Notes: a model not told the origin generated them from the sequence alone. A stretch of DNA of 7,509 nucleotides from an uncultured Anaerolineaceae bacterium (GCA_937907495.1 CALESS010000061.1:1-7509), one strand, 5' to 3'. Numbered from the stretch's first letter, positions 1 to 7,075 are shown. Translations and numbers: made by a program.

Positions 1-1
1 C

Positions 2-3000
2 CTCCAGATGGTATATGACGAAGCCTTGCGCGCCACCCGCGCTGATTGCGGAACCATTATGCTGTTTGATCTCTCCCGTCCTGCGGATCAGAAACCGGTG
101 GTGCGTTTCTACGTGGGCGATGCGCCCGGCCCAGAATTTTCCGCCCTGGAATTAGGCGTATTGCAGAGCGGTGAAATGCAGAATATCCCGGATGCCGGGA
201 TTGAGGGCTTGCCATTGCCGCATGGCGGCATTCAATCCGTCTTGCTGGTGCCGGTGCTCTATCACGGGCGACCCGCCGGGTTGATCATCCTGCATTCCAA
301 TACTGCTGCCCGCTTCGATGCCGCTGCACTGGAAATCAGCGGGGCGCTGGCTGCCCAGGCAGCCGTGGCCCTGGGGAACGCACTGCAATACGAAGAGCAG
401 ATGCGGCGCAGTGAATTACTCAAGCGCCAGTTGGATACCACGGGCCGGCTTTTCCAGGTTTCGCGGGCTTTGCGTCCGGGGCAGCCGCTGGAAGAAGCCC
501 TGGCGGCAATTTCCTCCGCCATCCGGGAGATTACACCTTTCCAGGTGGTGCTGGTCAGCGTGTACGATGCGGAGACTGGAGCCATGCGCCGGGTGCATGC
601 TGCCGGGTTGGATGCCGAAAGCTGGGAAGAAGCCCGCAGCCACACCCAACCCTGGGCGGCTGTCTCCACCCTGTTGCAAGAGCAGTTCAAAACAGGTTCG
701 GTATATTACATCCCTGCGGATCAGACCCCGGCTGTGCTGGAAGACATCCATTTCGTCTCCGTCCTGCCGGCAGCCCAGGCGGCAGAACAGAATACCTGGC
801 ATCCTGAGGACTTTTTGCTGGTGCCTTTGCTGGATGCCCAGGGCCAACCGCTGGGTTTGCTCAGCCTGGATGCCCCCAGCGATCATCAGCGGCCTGACCG
901 CACCACCCTGGAAGCCCTGGAGCTTTTTGCCAGCCAGGCTTCCCTGATGATTGAGACCCATCGCAAGATGAGCGACCTGCAAGGGGAACTGCAAACCCTT
1001 GTTTCCGAACAGAAGCAAGTGTACGCCGAGCGCGATCAATCGCAGCGGCTGAGGAACCGGGTGGAGGACCAGGAAGAGACCATCCGCAGTTTGAACCGCC
1101 AGATGGATAATCTGCGGGTGGGGTTGGAAGCCGCCGAAGCCTCCAGCCGCCAGGGTGACCTGCAGGCTTCTCTGCGCTCGCTGGGCCAGCAGTTGATGGA
1201 ACAACTGGATATGCAAACTGTGCTGATTGCCGAGAAAACCCCCGGCGGGCTGCGCCTGCGCGAGATGCTGGGGCAGCCGCCTGCGGGGGTCAACCCGGAG
1301 GCATTTTTCGGCCAGCGCAACCCCATCCGCCAGGCCCTGATTGAAGGCCGGGTCATCCTGTGTGGTGACCTGGTGGCCGAAGGCCAATGGCGTGGGGATA
1401 CCCTGCTGAACGGCCTGAGCGCCCGCAGTTTTATCGTTCTGCCGATGTCCATCAGCCGCGAGACCAGTTACGCCTTGCTGGCTGTCAGCCCCAACCCCTC
1501 TGCGCTGGGTGCGGCGGATGCGCAAATTTATCAACAACTGTCCCGCCAGGTTGGCCTCAGCCTGCAAAATATTCACCTGCTGGGAGAAACCAACCGCCGT
1601 TTGAAAGAAGTGAACCTGCTGCTGGAATTCACCCGCCAGATTGGCAGCCTGAAGGAAGAAGATGTGCTGCGGGCGCTGGTGAATCTCTCACTGCAAGCCC
1701 TGCCCGAAGCCGATAGTGCCTGGGTGGCGCTCTTCCAGCCCAAGGATGAGGCGATTGTCATCCGGGCCGCAGCCGGGTTACCGCATAGCGGCAGCCTGAT
1801 TAATATCCCCCTTGCCATCAAAGAAACGACCTGCCTGCCGGTGCGGGTCTTCAACTCCGGTCAGTCTCTGCGGGTCAGTGAAGTCCATTTCGCCCAGGAT
1901 TATTCGCTCTCTGCCGGAGATTTGCTGCTTTACCGCCAGGCAACCGGCACCCGCTTGCCCGTTTCTTCGATGGTGGTACCGCTGCGCCGGGCAGAGGAAA
2001 CCCTGGGGGTGTTGGTGCTGGATAGCTTCGACCAGGTTGCTGCCTTCAGCGAAGAAAATGAAATGCTGGCCTTATCCCTCACCCAGCAAAGCGCCCTGGC
2101 GCTGGAGAATGCCCGCCTGTATTCTGCCGCCCAGAGCCGGGCCTCGCAATTACAGGCCTTGAACTCCGTAGCCAGCGCCATGACGGCCAGCCTGGCAACC
2201 AGTGAGCTGGAAGCCACGCTGCTGGATCGCCTGGCTCCGGTGTTGCCATTTGATACAGCCACGCTCTGGCTGCGGCACGGAAATGAATTGCAGGTCAGCG
2301 CAGCCCGCGGTTTCCCGCAGGGCGAGTCCCCCCTGGGGGTCACGGTCAATGTGCAGGATAGTACCCTTTTCCAGGAGATGATTCGCAGCGGGCAGGCCGT
2401 CCATGTTCCAGATGTGCGCGAGGATATCCGCTTCCCATCCCTCATTGAGCCGGAGCGCCTCTCCTGGCTGGGGATTCCCCTGCTGGCCAAATCCGAACTG
2501 ATCGGCGTGATTGCCATCGAAAAGAAGGAAGCCGATTATTTCACCCCGGACCAAATCCAGGTTTCCACCACTTTCGCCAGCCAGTCCGCCATCTCACTGG
2601 AAAATGCCCGGCTGTATGAGATCAGCGTTCGGCGGGCCACCGAACTGGCCGAACGTTCCCAGCGCCTGGCGCTGCTCAACCGTCTTTCCACCGAACTGGG
2701 CCAAACCCTGGATGTGGACTTGATCACGCATCTCACTGCCGAAGAAATGTTGAGCGCCCTGACGCCCGACCGGGTGGCGGTGATTCATTTGAATCCACAG
2801 GGGCGCTGCGAAGTGCAAGTGGAAATTCCGGCGCCGGCTGAATCCCTGCCCATCTTGTTGCCCGAAGCCCCACTCTTCTCCCGCCTGATTGAAACCCGGG
2901 GCACCTTCAGCACGCAGAACGTGGAAATTGAACCCGAGCTGCACCCCTTGTGGGAGGCGTATTTAGAGCCACGCCAGGTTGTGAGCATGGCCATGGTTCC

Positions 3001-4834
3001 GCTGGTCACTGGCAGCAATTTGATGGGCTGGGTGGTTTGCCTGAACACCGAGGAACACCGCTATGCCGGGGCAGAAATGGACCTGGCGCGCACCATCTGC
3101 AACCAGGCCGCGGTGGCAATGCAAAATGCCCGCCTGTATGCAGAGACGCGCTTGCTGACCGAGGACCTGGAGAAACGCGTTTCCGAGCGCACCACCGAGC
3201 TGCGCCGCGAACACCAGAATACCCAGACCCTGCTGCGCATCATCACCGAGCTATCCGCCAGCCTGGAAATCAATGCCGTGCTGGCCCGCACCATGGCTGT
3301 GTTGAACGAATCCACCGGGGCGGAGCAATCGCTGATTTTGCTGGCATCGGATGCGAAACAGGTGTACCAGGCCGGGGTGGAGCTGGCCCCTCTGGATCGC
3401 AAAGCGACCGCCGCCAGGATGGAAACTGAAATCTCGCGCTGGGTGATTCGCAAACGCACCCCGGCCGTGGCGACCGATATTCACCATGATTCGCGCTGGC
3501 CGCTGCCTGCCCACGTTAAACCGGCCTACCACAGTGTGCTGGCTGTCCCGCTGATTGTGGGCGAAGATGTCCTGGGTTCCCTCATGCTCTTCCACCGCCA
3601 GCCAGGTTTCTTCTTCTTTGAGATGGCAAACCTGGTGGAAGCAGCCGCCCGCCAGATTGCGGTTGCACTCAACAATGCCGAATTGTTCAACCTGATTCGG
3701 GATCAATCGGAGCGGTTGGGCGGTATGCTGCGCGACCAGCAAATTGAAGCCAGCCGCTCGCGGGCCATCCTGGAAGCGGTGGCGGATGGTGTGCTGGTGA
3801 CGGATGCCAGCAATCACATCACCCTGGTGAATGCCTCGTGTGAGCGTATTTTGGAATTGGAAGCCAAAAACACACTCAACCAACCGCTGGAAAAATACAC
3901 CGGACTCTTCAGCAGCGCCGGTGGCCGTTGGATGCAGACCATTGAACGCTGGTCTGCCAACCCGGAAGGCTACCAGAGCGGGGACGCCTACAGCGAGCAA
4001 ATCACCCTGGAGAATGGCCGGGTGGTGGCGGTCAACCTGGCTCCGGTCATCTGGCGCTCCACCTTCCTGGGTACAGTTTCCATCTTCCGGGATATCACCC
4101 ACGAAGTGCGGGTGGACCGCCTGAAATCCGAGTTTATCGCCAATGTGAGCCATGAACTGCGTACGCCGCTCACTTCCATTAAGGGCTATGCCGAGGTGAT
4201 GCTCATGGGCGCTTCCGGCGAAATCAGCCAACAGCAGCAACACTTCCTGTCGGTCATCAAGACCAATGCGGAGCGGCTGGGCGTGCTGGTGAATGAGCTG
4301 TTGGATGTCTCGCGGATTGAAAGCGGTCGGGTGATGCTGCTCTCCCAGCCGGTGGATATCCGCCCGCTGGCCCGTTCGGTGGTGGAAGCCATGCGCGCCC
4401 GGTCCATTGAAGAAGGCAAGCCGATGGACTTCACCCTCACCCTGCCGGAGGATTTGCCCCCGGTGTTGGGGGATGGCGAGCGCATTCAACAGGTGCTGAT
4501 GTACCTGGTTTCCAATGGCTACAATTACACCCCCGCCGGCGGACTGGTGCAGTTGCGCCTGCTCTCGCAGGATGAACGGGTGCAGGTGGAAGTGCAGGAT
4601 AATGGCATCGGCATCGCCCTGGAAGATCAGCCGCGGGTCTTTGAACGCTTCTATCGTGGCGAGGATCCCCTGGTTCTGGCAACCCCCGGAACCGGGCTTG
4701 GACTGGCCAATTCCCGCACGTTGGTGGAAATGCAGCACGGAAAGATTTGGTTTACCAGCAGCGGTAAACCCGGTGAAGGCAGCCTGTTTGCCTTTTCTTT
4801 ACCGATTTATCATCCGGAGGATGAAATAGCATGA
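2..4834 (+). CDS. Multi-GAF/PAS sensor histidine kinase, 5'-truncated by the window edge
   Basis: This is a cytoplasmic-type sensor kinase that should autophosphorylate on histidine and pass the phosphate to the receiver encoded next to it. Residues are numbered from the ATG at 8, which is not the true start: the frame is open to the window edge and that Met lies inside the first helix of a GAF domain. Approximate order: GAF1 (incomplete) 1-125, GAF2 143-318, probable coiled coil 318-382, degenerate GAF3 383-525, GAF4 530-705, GAF5 712-870, GAF6 882-1044, helical linker 1045-1070, GAF7 1072-1228, PAS 1250-1363, HisKA 1371-1440, HATPase_c 1480-1600. The H-box is SHELRTPL with phospho-acceptor His1382. 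The ATPase shows DNGIGI (1531-1536), F-box VFERFYRG (1544-1551) and GTGLGL (1561-1566). The N-box keeps Asn1503 but has Tyr1499 where Asn is usual. No membrane helix is visible. The GAF ligands cannot be inferred. Family assignment is very secure; the signal sensed is unknown. Confidence 0.96.
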   Translation, partial: LQMVYDEALRATRADCGTIMLFDLSRPADQKPVVRFYVGDAPGPEFSALELGVLQSGEMQNIPDAGIEGLPLPHGGIQSVLLVPVLYHGRPAGLIILHSNTAARFDAAALEISGALAAQAAVALGNALQYEEQMRRSELLKRQLDTTGRLFQVSRALRPGQPLEEALAAISSAIREITPFQVVLVSVYDAETGAMRRVHAAGLDAESWEEARSHTQPWAAVSTLLQEQFKTGSVYYIPADQTPAVLEDIHFVSVLPAAQAAEQNTWHPEDFLLVPLLDAQGQPLGLLSLDAPSDHQRPDRTTLEALELFASQASLMIETHRKMSDLQGELQTLVSEQKQVYAERDQSQRLRNRVEDQEETIRSLNRQMDNLRVGLEAAEASSRQGDLQASLRSLGQQLMEQLDMQTVLIAEKTPGGLRLREMLGQPPAGVNPEAFFGQRNPIRQALIEGRVILCGDLVAEGQWRGDTLLNGLSARSFIVLPMSISRETSYALLAVSPNPSALGAADAQIYQQLSRQVGLSLQNIHLLGETNRRLKEVNLLLEFTRQIGSLKEEDVLRALVNLSLQALPEADSAWVALFQPKDEAIVIRAAAGLPHSGSLINIPLAIKETTCLPVRVFNSGQSLRVSEVHFAQDYSLSAGDLLLYRQATGTRLPVSSMVVPLRRAEETLGVLVLDSFDQVAAFSEENEMLALSLTQQSALALENARLYSAAQSRASQLQALNSVASAMTASLATSELEATLLDRLAPVLPFDTATLWLRHGNELQVSAARGFPQGESPLGVTVNVQDSTLFQEMIRSGQAVHVPDVREDIRFPSLIEPERLSWLGIPLLAKSELIGVIAIEKKEADYFTPDQIQVSTTFASQSAISLENARLYEISVRRATELAERSQRLALLNRLSTELGQTLDVDLITHLTAEEMLSALTPDRVAVIHLNPQGRCEVQVEIPAPAESLPILLPEAPLFSRLIETRGTFSTQNVEIEPELHPLWEAYLEPRQVVSMAMVPLVTGSNLMGWVVCLNTEEHRYAGAEMDLARTICNQAAVAMQNARLYAETRLLTEDLEKRVSERTTELRREHQNTQTLLRIITELSASLEINAVLARTMAVLNESTGAEQSLILLASDAKQVYQAGVELAPLDRKATAARMETEISRWVIRKRTPAVATDIHHDSRWPLPAHVKPAYHSVLAVPLIVGEDVLGSLMLFHRQPGFFFFEMANLVEAAARQIAVALNNAELFNLIRDQSERLGGMLRDQQIEASRSRAILEAVADGVLVTDASNHITLVNASCERILELEAKNTLNQPLEKYTGLFSSAGGRWMQTIERWSANPEGYQSGDAYSEQITLENGRVVAVNLAPVIWRSTFLGTVSIFRDITHEVRVDRLKSEFIANVSHELRTPLTSIKGYAEVMLMGASGEISQQQQHFLSVIKTNAERLGVLVNELLDVSRIESGRVMLLSQPVDIRPLARSVVEAMRARSIEEGKPMDFTLTLPEDLPPVLGDGERIQQVLMYLVSNGYNYTPAGGLVQLRLLSQDERVQVEVQDNGIGIALEDQPRVFERFYRGEDPLVLATPGTGLGLANSRTLVEMQHGKIWFTSSGKPGEGSLFAFSLPIYHPEDEIA
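4816..4820 (+). promoter_or_regulatory. Shine-Dalgarno site of the response regulator
   Basis: GGAGG lies 10 nt upstream of the ATG at 4831, inside the last codons of the kinase gene. It supports that start and efficient translation of the receiver alongside the coupled ATGA stop/start overlap. Confidence 0.7.
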
Positions 4835-5208
4835 GCAAAATTTTAGTCACTGAAGACGAACGAGATATCCGGGAGCTGATTGCCTTCACGCTCCGCTTTG
4901 CGGGGTATGAGGTGGTTACCGCAGAAAATGGGGAAGAGGGGGTGCTGATGGCAGCCCAGGAAAAGCCGGACATGATCCTGATGGATGTCCGGATGCCCCG
5001 GCTGACCGGTTATGAAGCCTGTGCTCGCATCAAGGCCGACCCGGAACTGGCGGATATTCCGGTGGTTTTCCTATCCGCCAAGGGCCAGGAGGCAGAGATC
5101 CGCACCGGTTTGGATGCCGGGGCTTCAGAATACCTGCTGAAACCCTTTGGTCCGATGGAATTGGTGGAACGTGTCAAGGAATTGATGGTAAAGTTCGGCA
5201 AAGCATAA
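4831..5208 (+). CDS. Single-domain (CheY-like) response regulator
   Basis: This is a 125-residue receiver domain with no DNA-binding or enzymatic output domain. It is predicted to be the phosphotransfer partner of the kinase just upstream. Visible landmarks are the acidic pair Glu8-Asp9, phospho-acceptor Asp52 in LMDVRMP, Ser82 at the switch Thr/Ser position (FLSAK), switch aromatic Tyr101 and invariant Lys104 in LLKPF. All catalytic positions are present, so it should be phosphorylatable. The start overlaps the kinase stop by 4 nt (ATGA), which implies translational coupling and matched expression. The next gene begins immediately after its TAA. With no output domain it must act by protein-protein contact or as a phosphorelay intermediate. 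The target is not identifiable here, although the adjacent hydrolase-like protein is a candidate by position only. Length and motifs fit the family fully. Confidence 0.96.
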   Translation: MSKILVTEDERDIRELIAFTLRFAGYEVVTAENGEEGVLMAAQEKPDMILMDVRMPRLTGYEACARIKADPELADIPVVFLSAKGQEAEIRTGLDAGASEYLLKPFGPMELVERVKELMVKFGKA

Positions 5209-5997
5209 ATGAGTGCGATTATGCTGGAGGGGCAGGTTGTGCATTACGAGGTCCTCGGCCGCGGCAGGCCGTTGATCTTCCTGCACGGCTGGGTTGGCTC
5301 CTGGCGTTACTGGATCCCGGTGATGCAGGCAGCTTCCCTGACCTTCCGCGCCTATGCGCTTGACCTGTGGGGGTTTGGAGATACTGCCAAGGATCCTGCC
5401 CGCTACGGCCTGGACTGGCAATTGGCACTGTTGGATGGCTTCCTCGATCACCTGGGCATTGCCCGGGTGGCGCTGGTCGGTCACGGTTTGGGAGGTGTGC
5501 TGGCATTGATGTACGCCCGCGCCCACCCGGAATTTGTGGACCGGGTAATGGCTATCAGCCTGCCGTTTGAGGAGAGCCTGATCACCCCCCGCCTGCGCAC
5601 CTACCTGCCCGGCGACCCGGCGGATTGGCTGCTCGGTAAAACCCCCATCCTGGAGCCGGTGCGGTTGGAAGCGCCGCGGGCCGATGCCCGCGCCTTGCAA
5701 GCCTCTTTTAGTGGCCTGGCTGGCATTGGCCTGGGCGATCTGGCAGTCACTCCGGCTGTCAACACTTTGCTGGTGCATGGGGAAAAGGACCCGGCGGTGG
5801 ACCTGCCGCAACCCGCCCAGCTTGGCGGTCTGACGGATCAATCTCACATTGTTTTCTTTGAAGGCTCCGGGCATTTTCCGATGCTGGAAGAGGGCAGCAA
5901 GTTCAACCGCTTGCTGGGGGATTTCACAGCCCTGATTTCCGGCGAAAGTCCGCGCCAGTTGACGCTGAAAGAGGAATGGAAACGGCGCGTGCGCTGA
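5209..5997 (+). CDS. Alpha/beta-hydrolase-fold protein lacking the nucleophile serine
   Basis: This 262-residue protein has the alpha/beta-hydrolase fold of the MhpC/BioH-like superfamily. The N-terminal strand pair and oxyanion loop read LIFLHGWVG (22-30), and DLWGFGDT (52-59) matches the conserved loop before helix B. The nucleophile elbow reads VGHGLGG (90-96) instead of G-H-S-x-G, so the usual Ser is Gly93 (GGT at 5485-5487). The other two triad members are in place: Asp194 in HGEKDPAV and His222 in GSGHFPMLEE. The cap between about 120 and 180 is short. The ATG follows the receiver's TAA without a gap and has no convincing ribosome site, so expression probably depends on coupling; Met5 (5221) is an alternative start. 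No signal peptide is seen, so it should be cytoplasmic. The fold is secure. Loss of the nucleophile argues against ordinary esterase or lipase activity, and the substrate or ligand is unknown. Confidence 0.9.
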   Translation: MSAIMLEGQVVHYEVLGRGRPLIFLHGWVGSWRYWIPVMQAASLTFRAYALDLWGFGDTAKDPARYGLDWQLALLDGFLDHLGIARVALVGHGLGGVLALMYARAHPEFVDRVMAISLPFEESLITPRLRTYLPGDPADWLLGKTPILEPVRLEAPRADARALQASFSGLAGIGLGDLAVTPAVNTLLVHGEKDPAVDLPQPAQLGGLTDQSHIVFFEGSGHFPMLEEGSKFNRLLGDFTALISGESPRQLTLKEEWKRRVR

Positions 5998-6003
5998 GCC
6001 GTT
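5981..6003. terminator. Hairpin at the convergent gene ends, possible weak bidirectional terminator
   Basis: The 6-bp inverted repeat AACGGC (5981-5986) / GCCGTT (5998-6003) encloses an 11-nt GC-rich loop. It covers the hydrolase stop codon and touches the stop of the opposing membrane-protein gene. There is no T-run on the + side and only TTT on the - side, so it is a poor intrinsic terminator. It is reported because it is the only structure seen where the two transcription units collide. Confidence 0.25.
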
Positions 6004-6770
6004 CAGGCGTAGCGGATAAACAAAGTCTCCATGATCGCCAGGAATAATAGAAGGGTCAGGATGAGCAGCATACCGGCCCCGACCATCCAACCGAGCAGGT
6101 TGGTCAGGATGGTCACTGCGGTCAGGCCCATCAACGAGGCCATGATGCTCAGGCCGCGGTTATCGCGGCGGGTGCGCCTGGGGATGTTGTTGTACCACAA
6201 CAGGATGCCGAGCAGCATGCCACCCAGACTGATGATTGTAACCAGGCTGACCAGTTGATTGCCGGATAAATTACCCACCTCCGTCACCAGGATGCCGCAA
6301 TGGCGGGTGAGGGACGGGGGATGGTAGGGGGACTGAAACAGGAACACCCTCACCAGGATCACCCGATTAAATACCAGGTTCTTTTCACCATTTACCTGCC
6401 AACTGAAGGTCTTTTTCTCGCCCGGTTGGAGGGAGATCGCATGTTTATCTCGCAGGGCGTTATCCCACAGGGTGGGGTCACTGAGGGTCGCCTGGAGAGA
6501 GGGTTGGATGGCGAAATTTTTCGGGTTGTGAACGGTAATGCTGACGGTCTTCGTTTCATCCGCTGCCATGATTACCGGGCATCTCAGGCTGCCCAACTCG
6601 CCATCGGTATCAAGGGTGCTGTCAAAGCTGGTTCCCTCGGGGCTGCCCCAGAAGGACATACCCTCCAGATCGGTGTAGGATGCGGCTGCGTTGAATGCCA
6701 ACCCCAGCAGCAGGGCGAGGAGGAAGATCGTCATCCCAATAAATAATATAAACTTATTATGTGTTGCCAT
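6003..6770 (-). CDS. Putative membrane protein with extracytoplasmic domain, function unknown
   Basis: I do not recognise the family of this 255-residue protein. A hydrophobic segment at 7-29 ends in Ala-rich NAAAS and could be a membrane anchor or a signal peptide cleaved near residue 30. Residues 30-170 are polar, rich in beta-type alternation, and include LQPGEKKTFSW (114-124), which resembles an Ig-like or other beta-sandwich domain. The only two cysteines, Cys64 and Cys158, are both in this region and could form a disulfide. Three further hydrophobic helices lie at about 171-193, 207-228 and 230-252. The basic loop RRTRRDNR (198-205) between the first two of these fits a cytoplasmic position. 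The start is supported by GGTGG 7 nt upstream. The gene is monocistronic within the window and convergent with the hydrolase gene, 5 bp apart, so no functional link to the two-component operon is implied. Confidence 0.85.
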   Translation of the reverse strand: MATHNKFILFIGMTIFLLALLLGLAFNAAASYTDLEGMSFWGSPEGTSFDSTLDTDGELGSLRCPVIMAADETKTVSITVHNPKNFAIQPSLQATLSDPTLWDNALRDKHAISLQPGEKKTFSWQVNGEKNLVFNRVILVRVFLFQSPYHPPSLTRHCGILVTEVGNLSGNQLVSLVTIISLGGMLLGILLWYNNIPRRTRRDNRGLSIMASLMGLTAVTILTNLLGWMVGAGMLLILTLLLFLAIMETLFIRYA

Positions 6771-6777
6771 GGTTTAT

Positions 6778-6782
6778 CCACC
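6778..6782 (-). promoter_or_regulatory. Shine-Dalgarno site of the membrane-protein gene
   Basis: On the minus strand GGTGG ends 7 nt before the ATG at 6770. This spacing supports that Met over the in-frame Met13, which would remove half of the first hydrophobic segment. Confidence 0.55.
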
Positions 6783-6812
6783 AGGGTAATGATAGGTTGT
6801 TATCAGCAAAAC

Positions 6813-6826
6813 TCCGCCCAGGCGGA
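6813..6826 (-). other. Perfect short inverted repeat in the leader of the membrane-protein gene
   Basis: TCCGCC and GGCGGA (6813-6818 and 6821-6826) are perfectly complementary around a 2-nt centre. Read on the minus strand the repeat is followed by GTTTTG, a terminator-like arrangement 42 nt before the start codon. It could be a leader attenuator, an RNA stability element or an operator half-site pair. The stem is short and the T-run broken, so function is uncertain. Confidence 0.25.
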
Positions 6827-6850
6827 TTCGCTGTCTCAAAAAGTCCGGTT

Positions 6851-6859
6851 ATTCTATCA
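6851..6859 (-). promoter_or_regulatory. Candidate extended -10 promoter for the membrane-protein gene
   Basis: The minus strand reads TGA-TAGAAT, a TGn extension followed by a hexamer matching TATAAT at five of six positions. No good -35 lies 16-18 nt upstream. Transcription would start near 6844 and give a leader of about 74 nt that contains the inverted repeat at 6813-6826. It is the best candidate I could find on this strand. Confidence 0.35.
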
Positions 6860-6925
6860 TGAATCGCAGGCCAAATTGAGCCCGTTCCTGCCCGGCTAAC
6901 TTTCATCCGGGTTGAAAAACGAAAT

Positions 6926-6954
6926 TTGACATTTCCTGCCAACCCGCATATACT
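6926..6954 (+). promoter_or_regulatory. Near-consensus sigma-70-type promoter for the TPP riboswitch/thiN unit
   Basis: The -35 TTGACA (6926-6931) is a perfect consensus hexamer. The -10 TATACT (6949-6954) matches five of six positions, and the spacer is exactly 17 nt. Predicted transcription start is about 6961, only some 7 nt before the first helix of the riboswitch, as expected for a leader that begins with its aptamer. This is a strong constitutive promoter by sequence, so regulation probably rests on the leader RNA. Confidence 0.85.
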
Positions 6955-6967
6955 CAAGCCATCAACA

Positions 6968-7059
6968 TTGCTGGGGAGCCTGGTGGAACAGGCTGAGAGG
7001 AGAACCAACCGTTCTCGACCCACGGAACCTGATCCGGATTATGCCGGCGGAGGGAGCGA
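6968..7059 (+). ncRNA. TPP riboswitch (THI element)
   Basis: This leader RNA binds thiamine pyrophosphate and controls the thiamine gene that follows. P1 forms from TTGCT (6968-6972) with AGCGA (7055-7059), including one G-T wobble. P2 is GGG (6974-6976) with CCC (7019-7021). P3 is GCCTG (6978-6982) with CAGGC (6989-6993). The optional P3a is GAGAAC (7000-7005) with GTTCTC (7011-7016). P5 is CCGG (7034-7037) with CCGG (7044-7047). The invariant pyrimidine-sensing GCTGAGA is at 6992-6998, AACCTGAT at 7026-7033, and the pyrophosphate-side GCGGAGGGA at 7047-7055, which has G where U is common in the consensus GCGUAGGGA. The promoter just upstream and the terminator and thiamine pyrophosphokinase just downstream agree with the assignment. 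Confidence 0.97.
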
Positions 7060-7075
7060 AAGATAGGCATGGCTC

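Noticed and set aside
8..10. ATG at 8 as the true start of the kinase
   Set aside because: The frame is open to the window edge (codons for Leu-Gln precede it), there is no ribosome site, and the Met lies inside the first helix of a GAF domain.
416..1576. 386-codon open frame on the minus strand
   Set aside because: It is antisense to GAF2-GAF3 of the kinase, has low-complexity shadow composition and no ribosome site or domain.
3605..3621. TTC-rich run encoding four Phe in GAF7 as a slippage or frameshift site
   Set aside because: The frame continues intact into PAS and kinase domains. The run is mixed TTT/TTC codons and not a long homopolymer, so nothing indicates slippage.
3251..4738. 495-codon open frame on the minus strand under the kinase
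   Set aside because: It lies entirely antisense to clear GAF, PAS and HisKA coding sequence. Its translation is rich in His, Gln and Arg with no recognisable motif, as expected of a GC-rich shadow frame.
4831..5208. Receiver as a remnant of a larger, truncated regulator
   Set aside because: The domain is complete through its final helix and ends in a clean stop directly followed by the next start. Single-domain receivers are common.
5125..6090. 321-codon open frame on the minus strand across receiver, hydrolase and membrane-protein ends
   Set aside because: It crosses three well-supported genes in an incompatible frame and shows no family motif.
6300..6746. 148-codon + strand frame opposite the membrane protein
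   Set aside because: The minus-strand reading has a start site, hydrophobic segments and a basic loop in coherent topology. The + frame has none of these.
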